Assembly (NCBI RefSeq): GCF_025751555.1
Contig: NZ_JAOWLB010000002.1
Location: 310,001-374,000 of the forward strand
Direction of reading: 5' to 3'
Length of the DNA stretch: 64,000 bases
From: Ruegeria aquimaris
Lineage (GTDB): Bacteria > Pseudomonadota > Alphaproteobacteria > Rhodobacterales > Rhodobacteraceae
Shown: piece after piece, positions 48,341 to 60,064 of the stretch
Numbering within the stretch: position 1 is the stretch's first letter
Layout: every line of letters starts with the position of its first letter
The notes under the pieces: model-generated
The model's input: only the letters and a program-made list of their open reading frames with translations
The model's database searches: none
Told to the model about the DNA's origin: nothing
Made by a program: the position numbers and the translations under genes

Positions 48341-50080
48341 TCAGTCGAATTCGGGTTCGTCCCGGTTCAGGTCGCGAATGGCAATCGCGGTGTCCTGCGC
48401 CTTGCTCAGCGTCCACCGGATGCGCGTCGCATACTCCATTGCGCGCCCGGATAGAACGATCTGTTTTGTCGCGCGCGGCTTCAGGCGGGTTTTTTCAAGG
48501 TAAACACTTGGCTCCAAAGATAATTTATGTTTGCCATCATGACGGAAAACCCAGATCTCACCGCTTTTCAACGCCATTGAGACCGCCGCGCCACCCAAAT
48601 CCACCGCTGCATCGACCTCGGGATGCAGATGCAGACGAATATCGAATCCCACTCCGGACAGCACCGAGGCGTCCATGGCGTTGTCAAATCGCCGCTTGGC
48701 GGCGTCGTCCATGGCCAGCAGCATATCTTCACCAGCCAGACTGCGCCCATCATGGCTCAGGTCCAGGGTACGCGCATGGGTCAGGCCAAACACCCGCGCA
48801 AACCCGTCATGGCCACCCTGAAACCGAGACGTATCCATGGTTTCAGAGGTTTCCACCGGCACCTGGCTCGGCCCATCTATCAGCGCCTCGCGCTCCGAAT
48901 TTTTGTCGGGATCACCCAATCTGGCACTTGAATAGCCGTCCAGACACAGCGTCGAGTGCGAAGGTGTCGCCCGCCCGGCGCGGCGCCATTCCAACCCGAA
49001 GCTGGAGCCGGAACCACAGTTCACGATCAGCGGCCTGCGCCCCGAAGTGAGTTCGAATGCCAGAGTAGAGGCATGCGCATTGTAAGATACCTCGCCGCGC
49101 GGCGGCGGACTGGCGTCGATGATCACGCTGGTCCGCCCCGCCGACAATCTGGCATAGCCCATCGACAGCCCTTCGGCATGGGTTGGCTTCACGCCACTGG
49201 CGGCCAAGGCGTGATCAAGCCGTCCTTCCAACCCACGGCCACCCCCGTGAAACCGCGCCAGTTGCCCGTCGGCATGGCGCAGGGCGCGCAGGGTCGGCGC
49301 GATCCGCTCGATCGCAGCGGTATGGGCGTGCGGCGCACCACGCCCTGCCTCGTGCAACGCGGCAGCGGCCCAGGTGAGCAAAGTGAAGACCTCGAGTAGT
49401 TCTTCGGGATTACGGGTGGGCAGGCCGCCTTCCTTGTCGATCTGGCTTTCGCAATCGCGGGCCAGCGCCCGCACCGCCGGATCTGCCAATTCTTCCAGCC
49501 CCTCCAGGGCAAGACCAGCATAGATCAGCCCGGTAAGCGCCTCGAACCGACCCAAACCCGGCTGTGCCGCCGGCCAGCGCTTGGACAGGAACCAGGTCTG
49601 TTGTGCCAGGGATCGGAAAAAGGCGCGGCTTTGTTCCGGTTCGGCGCCGCGCAACAGGAACAATGCGTGATTGATCCAGCGGATAACGCGCCGTCCGGCA
49701 AGCTCGGGGCTCCACCCCGGGCCACGCCCCCTGCCGTGCGTTTCGATCCAGCCCCACAACCAGCTCTGCGCTTTTTCGCGGGCACGGGGATCACCGACAG
49801 CCGCCAGATCGTCGAGCCAGGCGAACCCTTGCCTTTCGTCCTCGAAAGCGGCGTTTGGGGTCGCGACCTCCCACAGGCTGATGGTCGGCGATTCGACGAG
49901 ATAGCCTGCGAACAGAAGATTGCCCGCCACAAGCTGCCGTCCACGGGCGAAAGATCCGACAGTGCGCGGTTCGGGCTGCGAAACAAAGCCCCGCACCGAT
50001 TTCTGTCTCTGGCTCAGGCGCGCATAAAGACGGTTCTGGAACCGTGTCCATCCGTTTGCGATTTTATGCGACCCGGACAT
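48341..50080 (-). CDS. heparinase II/III-like protein
   Basis: A 579-residue protein of the heparinase II/III family: an N-terminal alpha/alpha-toroid ([16 protein letters not shown] ... [20 protein letters not shown] ... [15 protein letters not shown]) and a C-terminal beta-sandwich with [39 protein letters not shown] and [14 protein letters not shown]. No signal peptide is visible, so it is probably not a secreted polysaccharide lyase in the usual sense; in alphaproteobacteria such genes sit almost always between rsmB and purH, and their substrate is not established. A Tyr/His pair for lyase chemistry cannot be assigned with confidence. It lies 22 bases before purH. Confidence 0.9.
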   Translation of the reverse strand: MSGSHKIANGWTRFQNRLYARLSQRQKSVRGFVSQPEPRTVGSFARGRQLVAGNLLFAGYLVESPTISLWEVATPNAAFEDERQGFAWLDDLAAVGDPRAREKAQSWLWGWIETHGRGRGPGWSPELAGRRVIRWINHALFLLRGAEPEQSRAFFRSLAQQTWFLSKRWPAAQPGLGRFEALTGLIYAGLALEGLEELADPAVRALARDCESQIDKEGGLPTRNPEELLEVFTLLTWAAAALHEAGRGAPHAHTAAIERIAPTLRALRHADGQLARFHGGGRGLEGRLDHALAASGVKPTHAEGLSMGYARLSAGRTSVIIDASPPPRGEVSYNAHASTLAFELTSGRRPLIVNCGSGSSFGLEWRRAGRATPSHSTLCLDGYSSARLGDPDKNSEREALIDGPSQVPVETSETMDTSRFQGGHDGFARVFGLTHARTLDLSHDGRSLAGEDMLLAMDDAAKRRFDNAMDASVLSGVGFDIRLHLHPEVDAAVDLGGAAVSMALKSGEIWVFRHDGKHKLSLEPSVYLEKTRLKPRATKQIVLSGRAMEYATRIRWTLSKAQDTAIAIRDLNRDEPEFD

Positions 50081-50149
50081 GCGCTCTGCCTCTCACGCTC
50101 TTTGGCGTTTGCGGCAGAGGATAGCGGCACAGTCGCCGCGAGTCACCGG

Positions 50150-51421
50150 TTATTCCGGCAAGTCGGACGCCTTGCGCAGGAGCGCCATATAGAACCCGTC
50201 CATCCCACCACGTTCGGGCCAGTAATCCGGGCGCAGGCGCAGGCCGCCTTCCTCGGTGATCCAGGCCGGATCGATGCCGGGCAGGTCCAGCGCGGCGCGG
50301 TCAACGGCCATATCGGGATAGAGCGTCAGCGCCTCCTCGACCTGCACCTCGCCCTCGTCCGGCAGCAGCGAGCACGTACAGAACACCATGCGCCCGCCGG
50401 GTTTCACCAGGGTCCAGGCATGGGCGATCATTTGTGTCTGCAACTCGATCAACGCCCCAAATTCGGAACCGTCCTTCGCCAAGGGCAGGTCGGGGTGACG
50501 CCGGATTGTGCCGGTGGCCGAACAGGGCGCATCCAGCAGCACCGCGTCATATTGGCCGCCCTGTTCCAGCACATCGCCCACCACCGTTTCGGCGCCCAGC
50601 CCGGTGCGGGCAAGGTTCTCGCGCACGCGGGCCATCCGACCTTCGGAGATATCGAGCGCGGTGACCCGCGCCCCCGCGGCGGCCAGTTGCATGGTCTTGC
50701 CCCCCGGCGCGGCACACAGGTCCAGCACGCTCTCGCCCGGTTGCGGGTCGAGCAGTCGCACCGGCAGCGCGGCGGCGGCATCCTGCACCCACCAATCCCC
50801 GGCGGCAAAGCCTGGCAATGTCGAGACCTGACCCGCATCATACAGGCGCACCGAACCGGTCGGGAGCACCTCGCCACCCGGCGCGGGCGCTCCGGGTTTC
50901 AGCGTCAGGTCAAGCGGCGCACCAGCAAAATGCGCCGCCTCCATCGCCGCAACGGCAGGCGCGCCCCAGGCCTGAACCAGCGGATCGCGCAGCCAGCGCG
51001 GCAGGCGCGGCACCCGCAGCCGCCCCCATGCCTCGGGCGCGTCAGCGGCCACCTTGCGCAGCACCGCGTTGACCAACCCCTTGAGCCGCCCGTGCCGACG
51101 CGAGCGGCCGATTATTTCGACCATGGAATGCACCACGCCATGCGCGGCCTCACCATGGGCCAGTTCGACCGTCCCCAACCGCAGCGCATTGCGCACACTC
51201 AGCGGTGGCGCCTTTTGCAGATGCGGTTTCAGCAGCCGGTCGGCACGTTCCAACCCACGCAGGGTGTCAAGCGTCAGCCGCTGGGCGCGGGCGCGTTCCT
51301 CGGGCGGCAACCGGTCCAGCGCCCCGGCGCCAAGACATTCGGACAACAGCCGCTCCTCGCCCAATATCTGGTCGAGCAGATAGATCGCGCTTTGCCGCGC
51401 CTGTGTCGCGCTGTCCGCCAT
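50150..51421 (-). CDS. rsmB: 16S rRNA m5C methyltransferase RsmB-like
   Basis: A 423-residue RsmB/NOL1/NOP2/Sun family enzyme, which makes 5-methylcytosine in 16S rRNA (C967 in E. coli). The N-terminal NusB-like domain is ATQARQSAIYLLDQILGEER onward, and the methyltransferase domain has SAM motif VLDLCAAPGGKTMQLAAAG, the Pro-Cys motif DAPCSATGTIRRHPD with the catalytic cysteine, and FCTCSLLPDEGEVQVEEAL with the second Cys. The start at 51421 (MADSATQARQSAIYLL) is favoured by homology. It is divergent from sdhAF4 (94 bases) and first of the rsmB-heparinase-purH-lspA series. Confidence 0.93.
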   Translation of the reverse strand: MADSATQARQSAIYLLDQILGEERLLSECLGAGALDRLPPEERARAQRLTLDTLRGLERADRLLKPHLQKAPPLSVRNALRLGTVELAHGEAAHGVVHSMVEIIGRSRRHGRLKGLVNAVLRKVAADAPEAWGRLRVPRLPRWLRDPLVQAWGAPAVAAMEAAHFAGAPLDLTLKPGAPAPGGEVLPTGSVRLYDAGQVSTLPGFAAGDWWVQDAAAALPVRLLDPQPGESVLDLCAAPGGKTMQLAAAGARVTALDISEGRMARVRENLARTGLGAETVVGDVLEQGGQYDAVLLDAPCSATGTIRRHPDLPLAKDGSEFGALIELQTQMIAHAWTLVKPGGRMVFCTCSLLPDEGEVQVEEALTLYPDMAVDRAALDLPGIDPAWITEEGGLRLRPDYWPERGGMDGFYMALLRKASDLPE

Positions 51422-51515
51422 GGGGTGCCTCGTCCGGTTGTGACCATCCGCCCGCATTGCCAAGGGCGGACGCGGGCGTGTATCAGGATAAAAGACCGAA
51501 AGGAACAGCAAAGCC

Positions 51516-51698
51516 ATGAGCGAGCCGCGTACAGACTTGCCCCCCGCCGCCCAACGCGCCCTGGCCGAGGCCGAGGAACGCCGCCGCAAGGCCGAAGCCG
51601 AGGCCAAGCCGCTGCCCAAGGAACTGGGCGGGCGCGACGGGCCGGACCCGGCCCGTTATGGCGACTGGGAAAAAAAGGGCATCGCCATCGACTTCTGA
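51516..51698 (+). CDS. succinate dehydrogenase assembly factor 4-like (DUF1674)
   Basis: A 60-residue protein that is almost entirely the DUF1674 signature: ELGGRDGPDPARYGDWEKKG followed by IAIDF at the very C terminus. This is the SdhAF4 family, which in mitochondria binds the flavinated SdhA subunit before it joins SdhB; the alphaproteobacterial protein is the ancestor-like form. The N-terminal half is charged and helical (ALAEAEERRRKAEAEAKPLP). AAAGGAACAGCAAAGCC precedes the ATG. No sdh genes are nearby. It is followed 88 bases later by benE on the same strand. Confidence 0.9.
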   Translation: MSEPRTDLPPAAQRALAEAEERRRKAEAEAKPLPKELGGRDGPDPARYGDWEKKGIAIDF

Positions 51699-51785
51699 TT
51701 GTCGCGTTTCGGTTGCAACCCGGCGACCCAGACCGCACTCTCTGCCGCAAAGCAAGATTGGCCCAAGGGGCGACAGAGAGTTTTC

Positions 51786-52955
51786 ATGGCCTTCAGACCT
51801 CCGCTGCAAACCGTCTCGACCGGCCTTGTCGTGGCCATCGTGGGGTTCTTCAGCTCTTTTCCCATCGTGTTGCAGGGTCTGGCGGGTGTAGGCGCCGATC
51901 CGGCGCAAGCCGCCTCGGGACTGATGTTCGCGGCGCTCTCCATGGGCCTTACCGGAATCGTTCTGAGCCTCTGGACCAAAGCCCCCGCTTCTGTCGCCTG
52001 GTCCACGCCGGGCGCCGCATTGCTGGCGGTGTCAGCGATGCCAGAAGACGGGTTTGGCGGGGCGGTGGCCGGGTTCATCATGGCGGGCGCTTTGACGGTG
52101 ATCGCGGCCTGGTGGCGCCCGCTCAGCCGGTTGACCGCCTCAATCCCCGGCCCGATTGCCCAGGCCATGTTGGCCGGGGTTCTGTTTTCGCTCTGCCTGC
52201 GGCCGTTCCAGGCGCTGGCGGAAATCCCCTATCTCGCCCTGCCGATCCTGCTGACCTGGTTCATCGTCGGCCAGATCAGCCGCCCCTTTGCCGTGCCCGC
52301 TGCGGTAATCGCCGCGGCGCTGGTCGTCACCGTCAACGCGGGCTTTGACATTCCGGCGCCCGCAACGCTGGTCGCCGCGCCGGTCTGGGTCACCCCGGTC
52401 TTTTCGCTGGAGGCGCTGACCAATATCGCACTGCCACTTTTCATCGTCACCATGGCAACCCAGAACGTGCCCGGCCTGGCGGTGCTGCGCGCCTATGGCT
52501 ATCAGCCGCGCCCGGCGCCGCTGGTGGCCGGGGTCGGCGCAGCCAGCATGCTGTCGGCGCCGTTTGGCTCTCCGGCCACCTGTCTGGCCGCGATCACCGC
52601 CGCCATGTGCGCCAACGAAGAGAGCCACCCGGACCCGACGCAGCGCTATTGGTCGGCGGTGATGGGCGGACTGTTCTATTGCGTGTTGGGCCTCTTCGCC
52701 GGGGTTATCGCCGGTTTTGCCGCTCTGGCACCCACGCTGGTTCTGGGAACGGTGGCAGGTGTGGCGCTGCTGGGTGTCTTTGCCGGATCGGCGCTGGCCG
52801 CGCTGGAAGAGCCCGATTGCCGCCAGGCCGCTGCTGTCACCTTTCTGATCACCGCCTCGGGCATCACCATTCTGGGTTTGAGCGCCGCGGTCTGGGGCCT
52901 GGTCATCGGCGGACTGATGCAGGCCATCACCCTGCGTCTGCGGCGACGCGCCTGA
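51786..52955 (+). CDS. benE: BenE-family benzoate/H+ symporter
   Basis: A 389-residue integral membrane protein with about twelve hydrophobic segments. Family features include STGLVVAIVGFFSSFPIVLQ, AAWWRPLSRLTASIPGPIAQ with AMLAGVLFSLCL, and AATMLSAPFGSPATCLAAIT-type core seen here as GAASMLSAPFGSPATCLAAI, where the broken helix resembles the UraA/SLC26 fold. It would import benzoate or a related aromatic acid. No benABCD or other aromatic degradation gene is beside it, so the substrate is a guess. ACAGAGAGTTTTC precedes the start at 51786. Confidence 0.9.
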   Translation: MAFRPPLQTVSTGLVVAIVGFFSSFPIVLQGLAGVGADPAQAASGLMFAALSMGLTGIVLSLWTKAPASVAWSTPGAALLAVSAMPEDGFGGAVAGFIMAGALTVIAAWWRPLSRLTASIPGPIAQAMLAGVLFSLCLRPFQALAEIPYLALPILLTWFIVGQISRPFAVPAAVIAAALVVTVNAGFDIPAPATLVAAPVWVTPVFSLEALTNIALPLFIVTMATQNVPGLAVLRAYGYQPRPAPLVAGVGAASMLSAPFGSPATCLAAITAAMCANEESHPDPTQRYWSAVMGGLFYCVLGLFAGVIAGFAALAPTLVLGTVAGVALLGVFAGSALAALEEPDCRQAAAVTFLITASGITILGLSAAVWGLVIGGLMQAITLRLRRRA

Positions 52956-52968
52956 AATCCGGAACGGA

Positions 52969-53322
52969 TCAATCTACGCGCAGGCGGAAATCGGCGAACT
53001 CACCCGCACCGCGATCCGACGTAAACCGGATCTTGCCGTCGCTCACGCGAACCTCCTGGCAATTGTAGCCAAGATCGCTGCCGCCCCAGATCAGGTCGCG
53101 GCAGAAATAACCATCTTGCCAAACCCAATTGCCTTCGACGGGCCAGGCGGCGCCGGTGCCCCTGATCTCTCCATCCGTGGTCACCTCGAGCCGGACAAGC
53201 GGCCGGGTCAGGGTCTTGCCCGCGACAAGGGCCCGAAAACTCTGAGCGTCCTCGACCCGGGCATATTCAGCAGCCGCAGGCGCGGCGAACAGGATCGAGC
53301 AAAGAAAAATCCGGGGTAACAT
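52969..53322 (-). CDS. conserved hypothetical periplasmic protein
   Basis: A 117-residue protein with a clean signal peptide (MLPRIFLCSILFAAPAAAEY, cleavage after AAA). The mature part has a single pair of cysteines, in DGYFCRDLIW and LGYNCQEV, that could form a disulfide, and aromatic residues in WPVEGNWVWQDGYFCRDLIW. The pattern RLEVTTDGEIRGTG suggests a small beta-barrel such as a lipocalin-like or DUF995-type fold. I do not recognise the family and assign no function. It is convergent with benE (13-base gap) and separated from the LysR gene by 54 bases on the same side. Confidence 0.75.
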   Translation of the reverse strand: MLPRIFLCSILFAAPAAAEYARVEDAQSFRALVAGKTLTRPLVRLEVTTDGEIRGTGAAWPVEGNWVWQDGYFCRDLIWGGSDLGYNCQEVRVSDGKIRFTSDRGAGEFADFRLRVD

Positions 53323-53376
53323 CGCGAATCCTTCGTTTGATGTGCAGTCTTTCTACGCCCCGACCACACAACCGGA

Positions 53377-56054
<2,678 letters not shown>

Positions 56055-56061
56055 CCGCAGA

Positions 56062-56148
56062 CTGGGGGCCAGCCCCCAGACCCCCGGAGTATTTCCGACC
56101 AGAAAGAAGCAGACAGACCTGCCGCTTCTTTCTGGTTCAAAATACTCC
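56062..56148. repeat. intergenic hairpin repeat, copy 2, with long inverted repeat
   Basis: CTGGGGGCCAGCCCCCAG followed by ACCCCCGGAGTATTT repeats the element seen at 1470-1505. It continues into a longer dyad: GGAGTATTT-CCG-ACCAGAAAGAAGC (56086-56110) and GCTTCTTTCTGGT-TCA-AAATACTCC (56124-56148), two arms of about 22 paired bases around 13 bases. It lies between the convergent tmpB and aldehyde dehydrogenase genes, so it may end both transcripts. Confidence 0.8.
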
Positions 56149-56214
56149 CGCCGGAGGCGTCCGCCCTCGCCGCAGGCCGAACCTTTGGCGAAAGCGCCTT
56201 GCGGTCAAGGGCAG

Positions 56215-57654
56215 TTACTCGGTGGCCCAGCCACCGACGGCCTTGACTTCGAGGAAGTCCTCCAGCCCCCAGACTCCCCCCTCGCGGCCCTTGCCGGATT
56301 GCTTCATCCCGCCGAAGGGCGACCCGGCCGAGCGCGACTTGCCGTTCATTTCGACCATGCCCGACCGCAGGACACGGGCCATGCGGTTGGCGCGGGCGCC
56401 ATCCTGCGTCTGGACATAGTTGGTCAGGCCATAGGGCGTGTCATTGGCAATCTCGATGGCTTCCTCTTCGGTGTCGAAGGGAATCATGGTCAGGACCGGG
56501 CCAAAGATTTCCTCGCGCGCGATGGTCATCTGGTTGTTGGCATCCGCGAACACGGTCGGGCGCACGAAATAGCCTTTGTTGAACCCTTCTGGACGGCCAA
56601 GCCCACCCGCGACCAACCGCGCGCCTTCGTCGATGCCCTTCTGGATCAGACCCTGGATCTTGTTCCACTGAAGCTCGTTGACGACCGGACCGATATGGCG
56701 GCCTTCGTCAAGCGCATTGCCAACAGTGACGCTCTTGGCGACTTCTGCTGCGGTCTCCACCGCCTGATCGTAGATCGGGCGTTGCACCAGCATCCGGCTG
56801 GGCGCGTTACAGCTCTGGCCAGTGTTGTTCATCATGTGCAGGACGCCACGCTTGACCGCCTTGTCATCGGCATCGGCAAAGATCACGTTGGCACCCTTGC
56901 CGCCCAGTTCCAGATGCACCTTTTTCAGCGTTTCGGCGGCGTTCTTGGAAATGGCGATACCGGCACGGGTCGACCCGGTGAAGCTGACCATATCCACATC
57001 CGGGTGGCCGGAGAGTTGCGAACCGACACCAACGCCGTCACCGTTCACGAGGTTGAAGACACCGGCCGGGAAGCCCGCCTCGTCCATCAACTCGGCAAAG
57101 ACCATGGCGTTGAGCGGACTTTGCTCGGACGGTTTCAGGATCATCGTGCATCCGGCGATCGCGGCCGCGCCCACCTTGAGCGTGACCTGGTTCATCGGCC
57201 AGTTCCAGGGCGTGATCAGCGCCGCAACGCCCACCGCCTCATAGATGATCCGGTCATTCGGCGCATGATCGCCCAAGGGGCGTTCGAATTCAAAGTTCTT
57301 GGCCGCCGTCAGGAAGTTCTTGAGGTGCCAAATGCCGGCGCCGACCTGCTGGGTGCGCGACATGTCAATAGGTGCACCCATTTCCAGCGACATCGCCTGT
57401 GCCAGATCCTCGCCCCGACGGCTGTAGACCTCCACCAGCTTCTCGACCAGGGCAATACGTTCGGCAACCGGGGTCGCCATCCAGGCAGGAAAGGCAGCCT
57501 TGGCAGCTGCGACAGCAGCGTTGGTATCAGCCTCGGAGCCCAGCGAGATAACGGCGCACGGCTCTTCGGTCGATGGGTTGATCACATGGAAATCATTGGC
57601 GACGGCAGGCGCGACCCATTTGCCGTTGATATAGAACTCGCGTTTCTCAAGCAT
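56215..57654 (-). CDS. NAD(P)-dependent aldehyde dehydrogenase
   Basis: A 479-residue aldehyde dehydrogenase. The catalytic residues are Asn151 in ITPWNWPMNQ, Glu249 in LELGGKGANV and Cys282 in NTGQSCNAPSRM, and GSTRAGIAISKNAA is the NAD-binding loop. The family-wide length is normal. The best general match in memory is the broad-substrate AldA/betaine-aldehyde-like group; the actual substrate is not known. It converges on tmpAB across a hairpin repeat, so it is not in that operon, and TmpB makes glycine betaine directly without an aldehyde step. A palindrome CGACCGGTCG and an 18-base AT-rich palindrome lie upstream. Confidence 0.93.
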   Translation of the reverse strand: MLEKREFYINGKWVAPAVANDFHVINPSTEEPCAVISLGSEADTNAAVAAAKAAFPAWMATPVAERIALVEKLVEVYSRRGEDLAQAMSLEMGAPIDMSRTQQVGAGIWHLKNFLTAAKNFEFERPLGDHAPNDRIIYEAVGVAALITPWNWPMNQVTLKVGAAAIAGCTMILKPSEQSPLNAMVFAELMDEAGFPAGVFNLVNGDGVGVGSQLSGHPDVDMVSFTGSTRAGIAISKNAAETLKKVHLELGGKGANVIFADADDKAVKRGVLHMMNNTGQSCNAPSRMLVQRPIYDQAVETAAEVAKSVTVGNALDEGRHIGPVVNELQWNKIQGLIQKGIDEGARLVAGGLGRPEGFNKGYFVRPTVFADANNQMTIAREEIFGPVLTMIPFDTEEEAIEIANDTPYGLTNYVQTQDGARANRMARVLRSGMVEMNGKSRSAGSPFGGMKQSGKGREGGVWGLEDFLEVKAVGGWATE

Positions 57655-57681
57655 GTCTGCCTCTCCTGATCAGGCTGTTTT

Positions 57682-57691
57682 CGACCGGTCG
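57682..57691. promoter_or_regulatory. CGACCGGTCG palindrome upstream of the aldehyde dehydrogenase
   Basis: A perfect 10-base dyad 28 bases before the aldehyde dehydrogenase start, inside TTCCCGACCGACCGGTCG read on the minus strand. ACCGACCGGTCGGT-like sites are used by many TetR-family repressors; here only the core is symmetric. No regulator gene is adjacent. Confidence 0.45.
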
Positions 57692-57748
57692 GTCGGGAAT
57701 CGCAGGTACTTTGTCACTCTACCCTGACAACGACAAGAGGGAGGGTGA

Positions 57749-57766
57749 ATAATTTGATCAAATTAT
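57749..57766. promoter_or_regulatory. 18-base perfect AT-rich palindrome
   Basis: ATAATTTGATCAAATTAT is exactly symmetric and stands out in a GC-rich region. It lies between the divergent aldehyde dehydrogenase and peroxiredoxin genes (95 bases before the first start, 118 before the second). TTTGATCAAA-like sites are bound by several GntR-type and other regulators; the protein is unknown. Confidence 0.7.
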
Positions 57767-57883
57767 GGAATCACGGGTCATGGCCGGTATCGGCGGCGGC
57801 ACCTTGTCACGGGTATGTAACCCCGGCGCGGCACTGACTAGATTGGCGACAGACGACTCGCTTTTGTATCAAAGGAGAAAGCC

Positions 57884-58537
57884 ATGGGCTTGCGCATCAA
57901 CGATATCGTTCCCGACTTTACCGCCGAGACGGACAAGGGCACGATCAGCTTTCACGACTGGATCGGCGACAGCTGGGCTATCCTGTTCTCGCATCCCAAG
58001 GACTTCACCCCGGTCTGCACCACCGAATTCGGCGCCGTCGCGCAACTGGCCGATGAATGGGCCAAGCGCAATACCAAGGTAATCGGCGTGTCCGTCGACG
58101 GGGTCGAGGATCACAAGAAATGGAAAGGCGACATCGAGAGCTTTGCCGGCACCAGCGCCGGTTTCCCGATCATCGCCGACGAGGGGCTGGCAGTGTCCAA
58201 GGCCTTTGACATGTTGCCTGCCGACGCCTATCTACCCGACGGGCGCACCCCCGCAGACAGCGCCACGGTCCGCTCGGTCTTCATCATCAGCCCTGACAAG
58301 AAGCTGCAACTGTCGATGACATATCCCATGTCGGTCGGGCGCAACTTTGCCGAGGTGCTGCGCGCGCTGGACGGGTTGCAGCGCACCTATCAGCAGCCGC
58401 TGGCCACCCCCGCCAACTGGCAGACCGGCCAGGACGTGATCGTCGCACTGGCGCTGGACAATGCCGCCGCCGAAAAGAAATACGGTGCGCTGGACATCAA
58501 ACTGCCCTATCTGCGGTTTGCGAAAAACCCGGGCTAA
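57884..58537 (+). CDS. 1-Cys peroxiredoxin (Prx6-type)
   Basis: A 217-residue peroxidase reducing hydrogen peroxide and organic peroxides. The peroxidatic Cys45 lies in SHPKDFTPVCTTEFGAVAQL, with Thr42 and the conserved Arg in the TVRSVFIISPDKKLQ region. There is no resolving cysteine, and the C-terminal dimer domain (AEVLRALDGLQRTYQQPLAT, then NWQTGQDVIVALAL) is the Prx6 form. AAAGGAGAAAGCC precedes the ATG. It is divergent from the aldehyde dehydrogenase and followed 54 bases later by an FkbM methyltransferase on the same strand. No OxyR-like gene is nearby. Confidence 0.95.
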   Translation: MGLRINDIVPDFTAETDKGTISFHDWIGDSWAILFSHPKDFTPVCTTEFGAVAQLADEWAKRNTKVIGVSVDGVEDHKKWKGDIESFAGTSAGFPIIADEGLAVSKAFDMLPADAYLPDGRTPADSATVRSVFIISPDKKLQLSMTYPMSVGRNFAEVLRALDGLQRTYQQPLATPANWQTGQDVIVALALDNAAAEKKYGALDIKLPYLRFAKNPG

Positions 58538-58591
58538 GCCCATCGCGGGCGCGGGGTGACCTGCGCCCGCCAACCAAGAAAGACGCATGCC

Positions 58592-59248
58592 ATGGCCTCT
58601 TTGAAACGCTGGCTCGACCTGCGCCGCAACCCCTGGAAGGCCGAGCATTATGCCGGGCTCAAGGCCTGGCGCGCCGACAACGCGCTGCAGACCCGGTTTT
58701 ATACCTATGACGACCTCCCCCCGGACGCGGTGGTTCTGGATGTCGGCGGTTTCGAGGGCGGCTGGGCCGACCGCGTTCTTGCCGTTCAACCCAAGGCACA
58801 GGTGCACGTGTTCGAACCCCACCCTCGCTTTGCCAGCGCGCTGCGGTCGAAATTCGCGGAGCGGCCGAATGTCATGGTGCATGATTTCGCCATGGGCGGG
58901 GCCGAGGGTACCCTGACGCTCAGCGACGATGGCGATGCCTCCTCGGCCTTTGGCGGTCAGGGCGGCGCTCTCTCGGCACCAGTGCGCCCTGTCGGCGCGG
59001 TCTTTGACGAGTTGGCGCTGGAGCGGGTCGATCTGATGAAGGTCAATATCGAGGGCGGCGAATACGATCTGCTGCCCGCCCTGCTGGACAGCGGGCTGAT
59101 GCACCGCATCGCGCGGCTTCAGGTTCAGTTTCACCTGTTCGAACCGGCTTTGATCGAGACCCGCGCGGCGATCTGCGCGCGGCTGGCGGAAACCCATGAC
59201 TGCGCCTGGTGCTACCCGTTCATCTGGGAGGAATGGCGCCTGCGCTGA
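58592..59248 (+). CDS. FkbM-family methyltransferase
   Basis: A 218-residue SAM-dependent O-methyltransferase of the FkbM type. The SAM motif is DAVVLDVGGFEGGWADRVLA with HVFEPHPRFASAL, and the downstream acidic motif LMKVNIEGGEYDLLPALLDS is diagnostic of the family. Such enzymes methylate sugars in surface polysaccharides and secondary metabolites. The ATG at 58592 follows AAGAAAGACGCATGC. It is convergent with a GT25 glycosyltransferase (7 bases between stops), so the two may both act on cell-surface sugars. Confidence 0.9.
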   Translation: MASLKRWLDLRRNPWKAEHYAGLKAWRADNALQTRFYTYDDLPPDAVVLDVGGFEGGWADRVLAVQPKAQVHVFEPHPRFASALRSKFAERPNVMVHDFAMGGAEGTLTLSDDGDASSAFGGQGGALSAPVRPVGAVFDELALERVDLMKVNIEGGEYDLLPALLDSGLMHRIARLQVQFHLFEPALIETRAAICARLAETHDCAWCYPFIWEEWRLR

Positions 59249-59255
59249 GGTGCCC

Positions 59256-59966
59256 TCAACCCCGTGACAACCGCCGCACCGCCGCGCGATAGCGCGCGCG
59301 ATGCCATTCGCGGGTCAGCCGCTCGGAAAGGCTCTTTTTCGCGCCGATGGTGCTGCCGCCGATGGCCCCGGTCCGGTCGCTCAGGCCCGACGGGCTGATC
59401 ACCCCCAGCCGCAGTCCGGTATGCCAATGCATTTGCAGGAAGGTGTCCACCGGCCGGTCAAACGGTTCGGTCAGGGCCAGCAGCCGTTCCGCCGCCCAGC
59501 GCGCCACCAGCTGGCCCGAGGTGCGCAGCGGAGTCAGTTCAGGCTGCATCAGAACGGATTGCCCTTGCTGATCTATCGCGGGCGCGGTCACCGGACGGGT
59601 TTGAAACTGGATATAGCCCATCTGCGCCACATGGCGCTGCGCCAGCGCCAGCGCTTCATCAAACCCTGCCTCCAGCGCCATGTCATCCTCGATGATCAGC
59701 GCGGCCTCGGCGTGACTTTCCATCAACCGGGTCCAGGCGGCGCGGTGGCTCAGGAAACAGCCGATCTCGCCCGGGCGCAGATCAAAGGGATAGACGGGTT
59801 GCAGAATCCCGGACCGAAAGGCCCGGTCCCGCGCCTCTGGCGCCAGCGCCGCACCATCGACGGCAGGCAACAGCGCGGCATACGGCAGTTGCTCCACCAG
59901 CGTCTCAGCTTGCGCGCGCCGGTCCTTGGCGCGTTCCAGATGAATGACGAAACCGATCAGATCCAT
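59256..59966 (-). CDS. glycosyltransferase family 25 protein
   Basis: A 236-residue GT25 enzyme, a family active on lipooligosaccharide and (in animals) collagen. The N-terminal LIGFVIHLERAKDRRAQAET, the GCFLSHRAAWTRLMESHAEA block and the IIEDDMAL metal motif are all present, in the family's order. The C terminus (ERLTREWHRARYRAAVRRLS) is basic and may touch the membrane. It is convergent with the FkbM gene and transcribed in the same direction as pnp; the pnp terminator lies between them. Confidence 0.9.
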   Translation of the reverse strand: MDLIGFVIHLERAKDRRAQAETLVEQLPYAALLPAVDGAALAPEARDRAFRSGILQPVYPFDLRPGEIGCFLSHRAAWTRLMESHAEAALIIEDDMALEAGFDEALALAQRHVAQMGYIQFQTRPVTAPAIDQQGQSVLMQPELTPLRTSGQLVARWAAERLLALTEPFDRPVDTFLQMHWHTGLRLGVISPSGLSDRTGAIGGSTIGAKKSLSERLTREWHRARYRAAVRRLSRG

Positions 59967-60011
59967 GCCGGACCTCCTTGTCGCCGCCAGTCCAAATACG
60001 CGGCCCGAATG

Positions 60012-60042
60012 AAAAAGGCCCAGACAGGATGTCCGGGCCTTT
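60012..60042 (-). terminator. rho-independent terminator of pnp
   Basis: On the minus strand AAAGGCCCGGACA and TGTCTGGGCCTTT pair over 13 positions (one G-T wobble) around a TCC loop and run into TTTTTC. It lies 22 bases after the pnp stop and before the GT25 gene on the same strand. Confidence 0.92.
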
Positions 60043-60064
60043 CCGTCTCTGCAAGACCAGAGGC

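Noticed and set aside
56215-57654. Aldehyde dehydrogenase as part of the tmpAB pathway
   Set aside because: It is convergent, separated by a strong hairpin region, and the TmpB reaction yields glycine betaine directly, leaving no aldehyde to oxidise.
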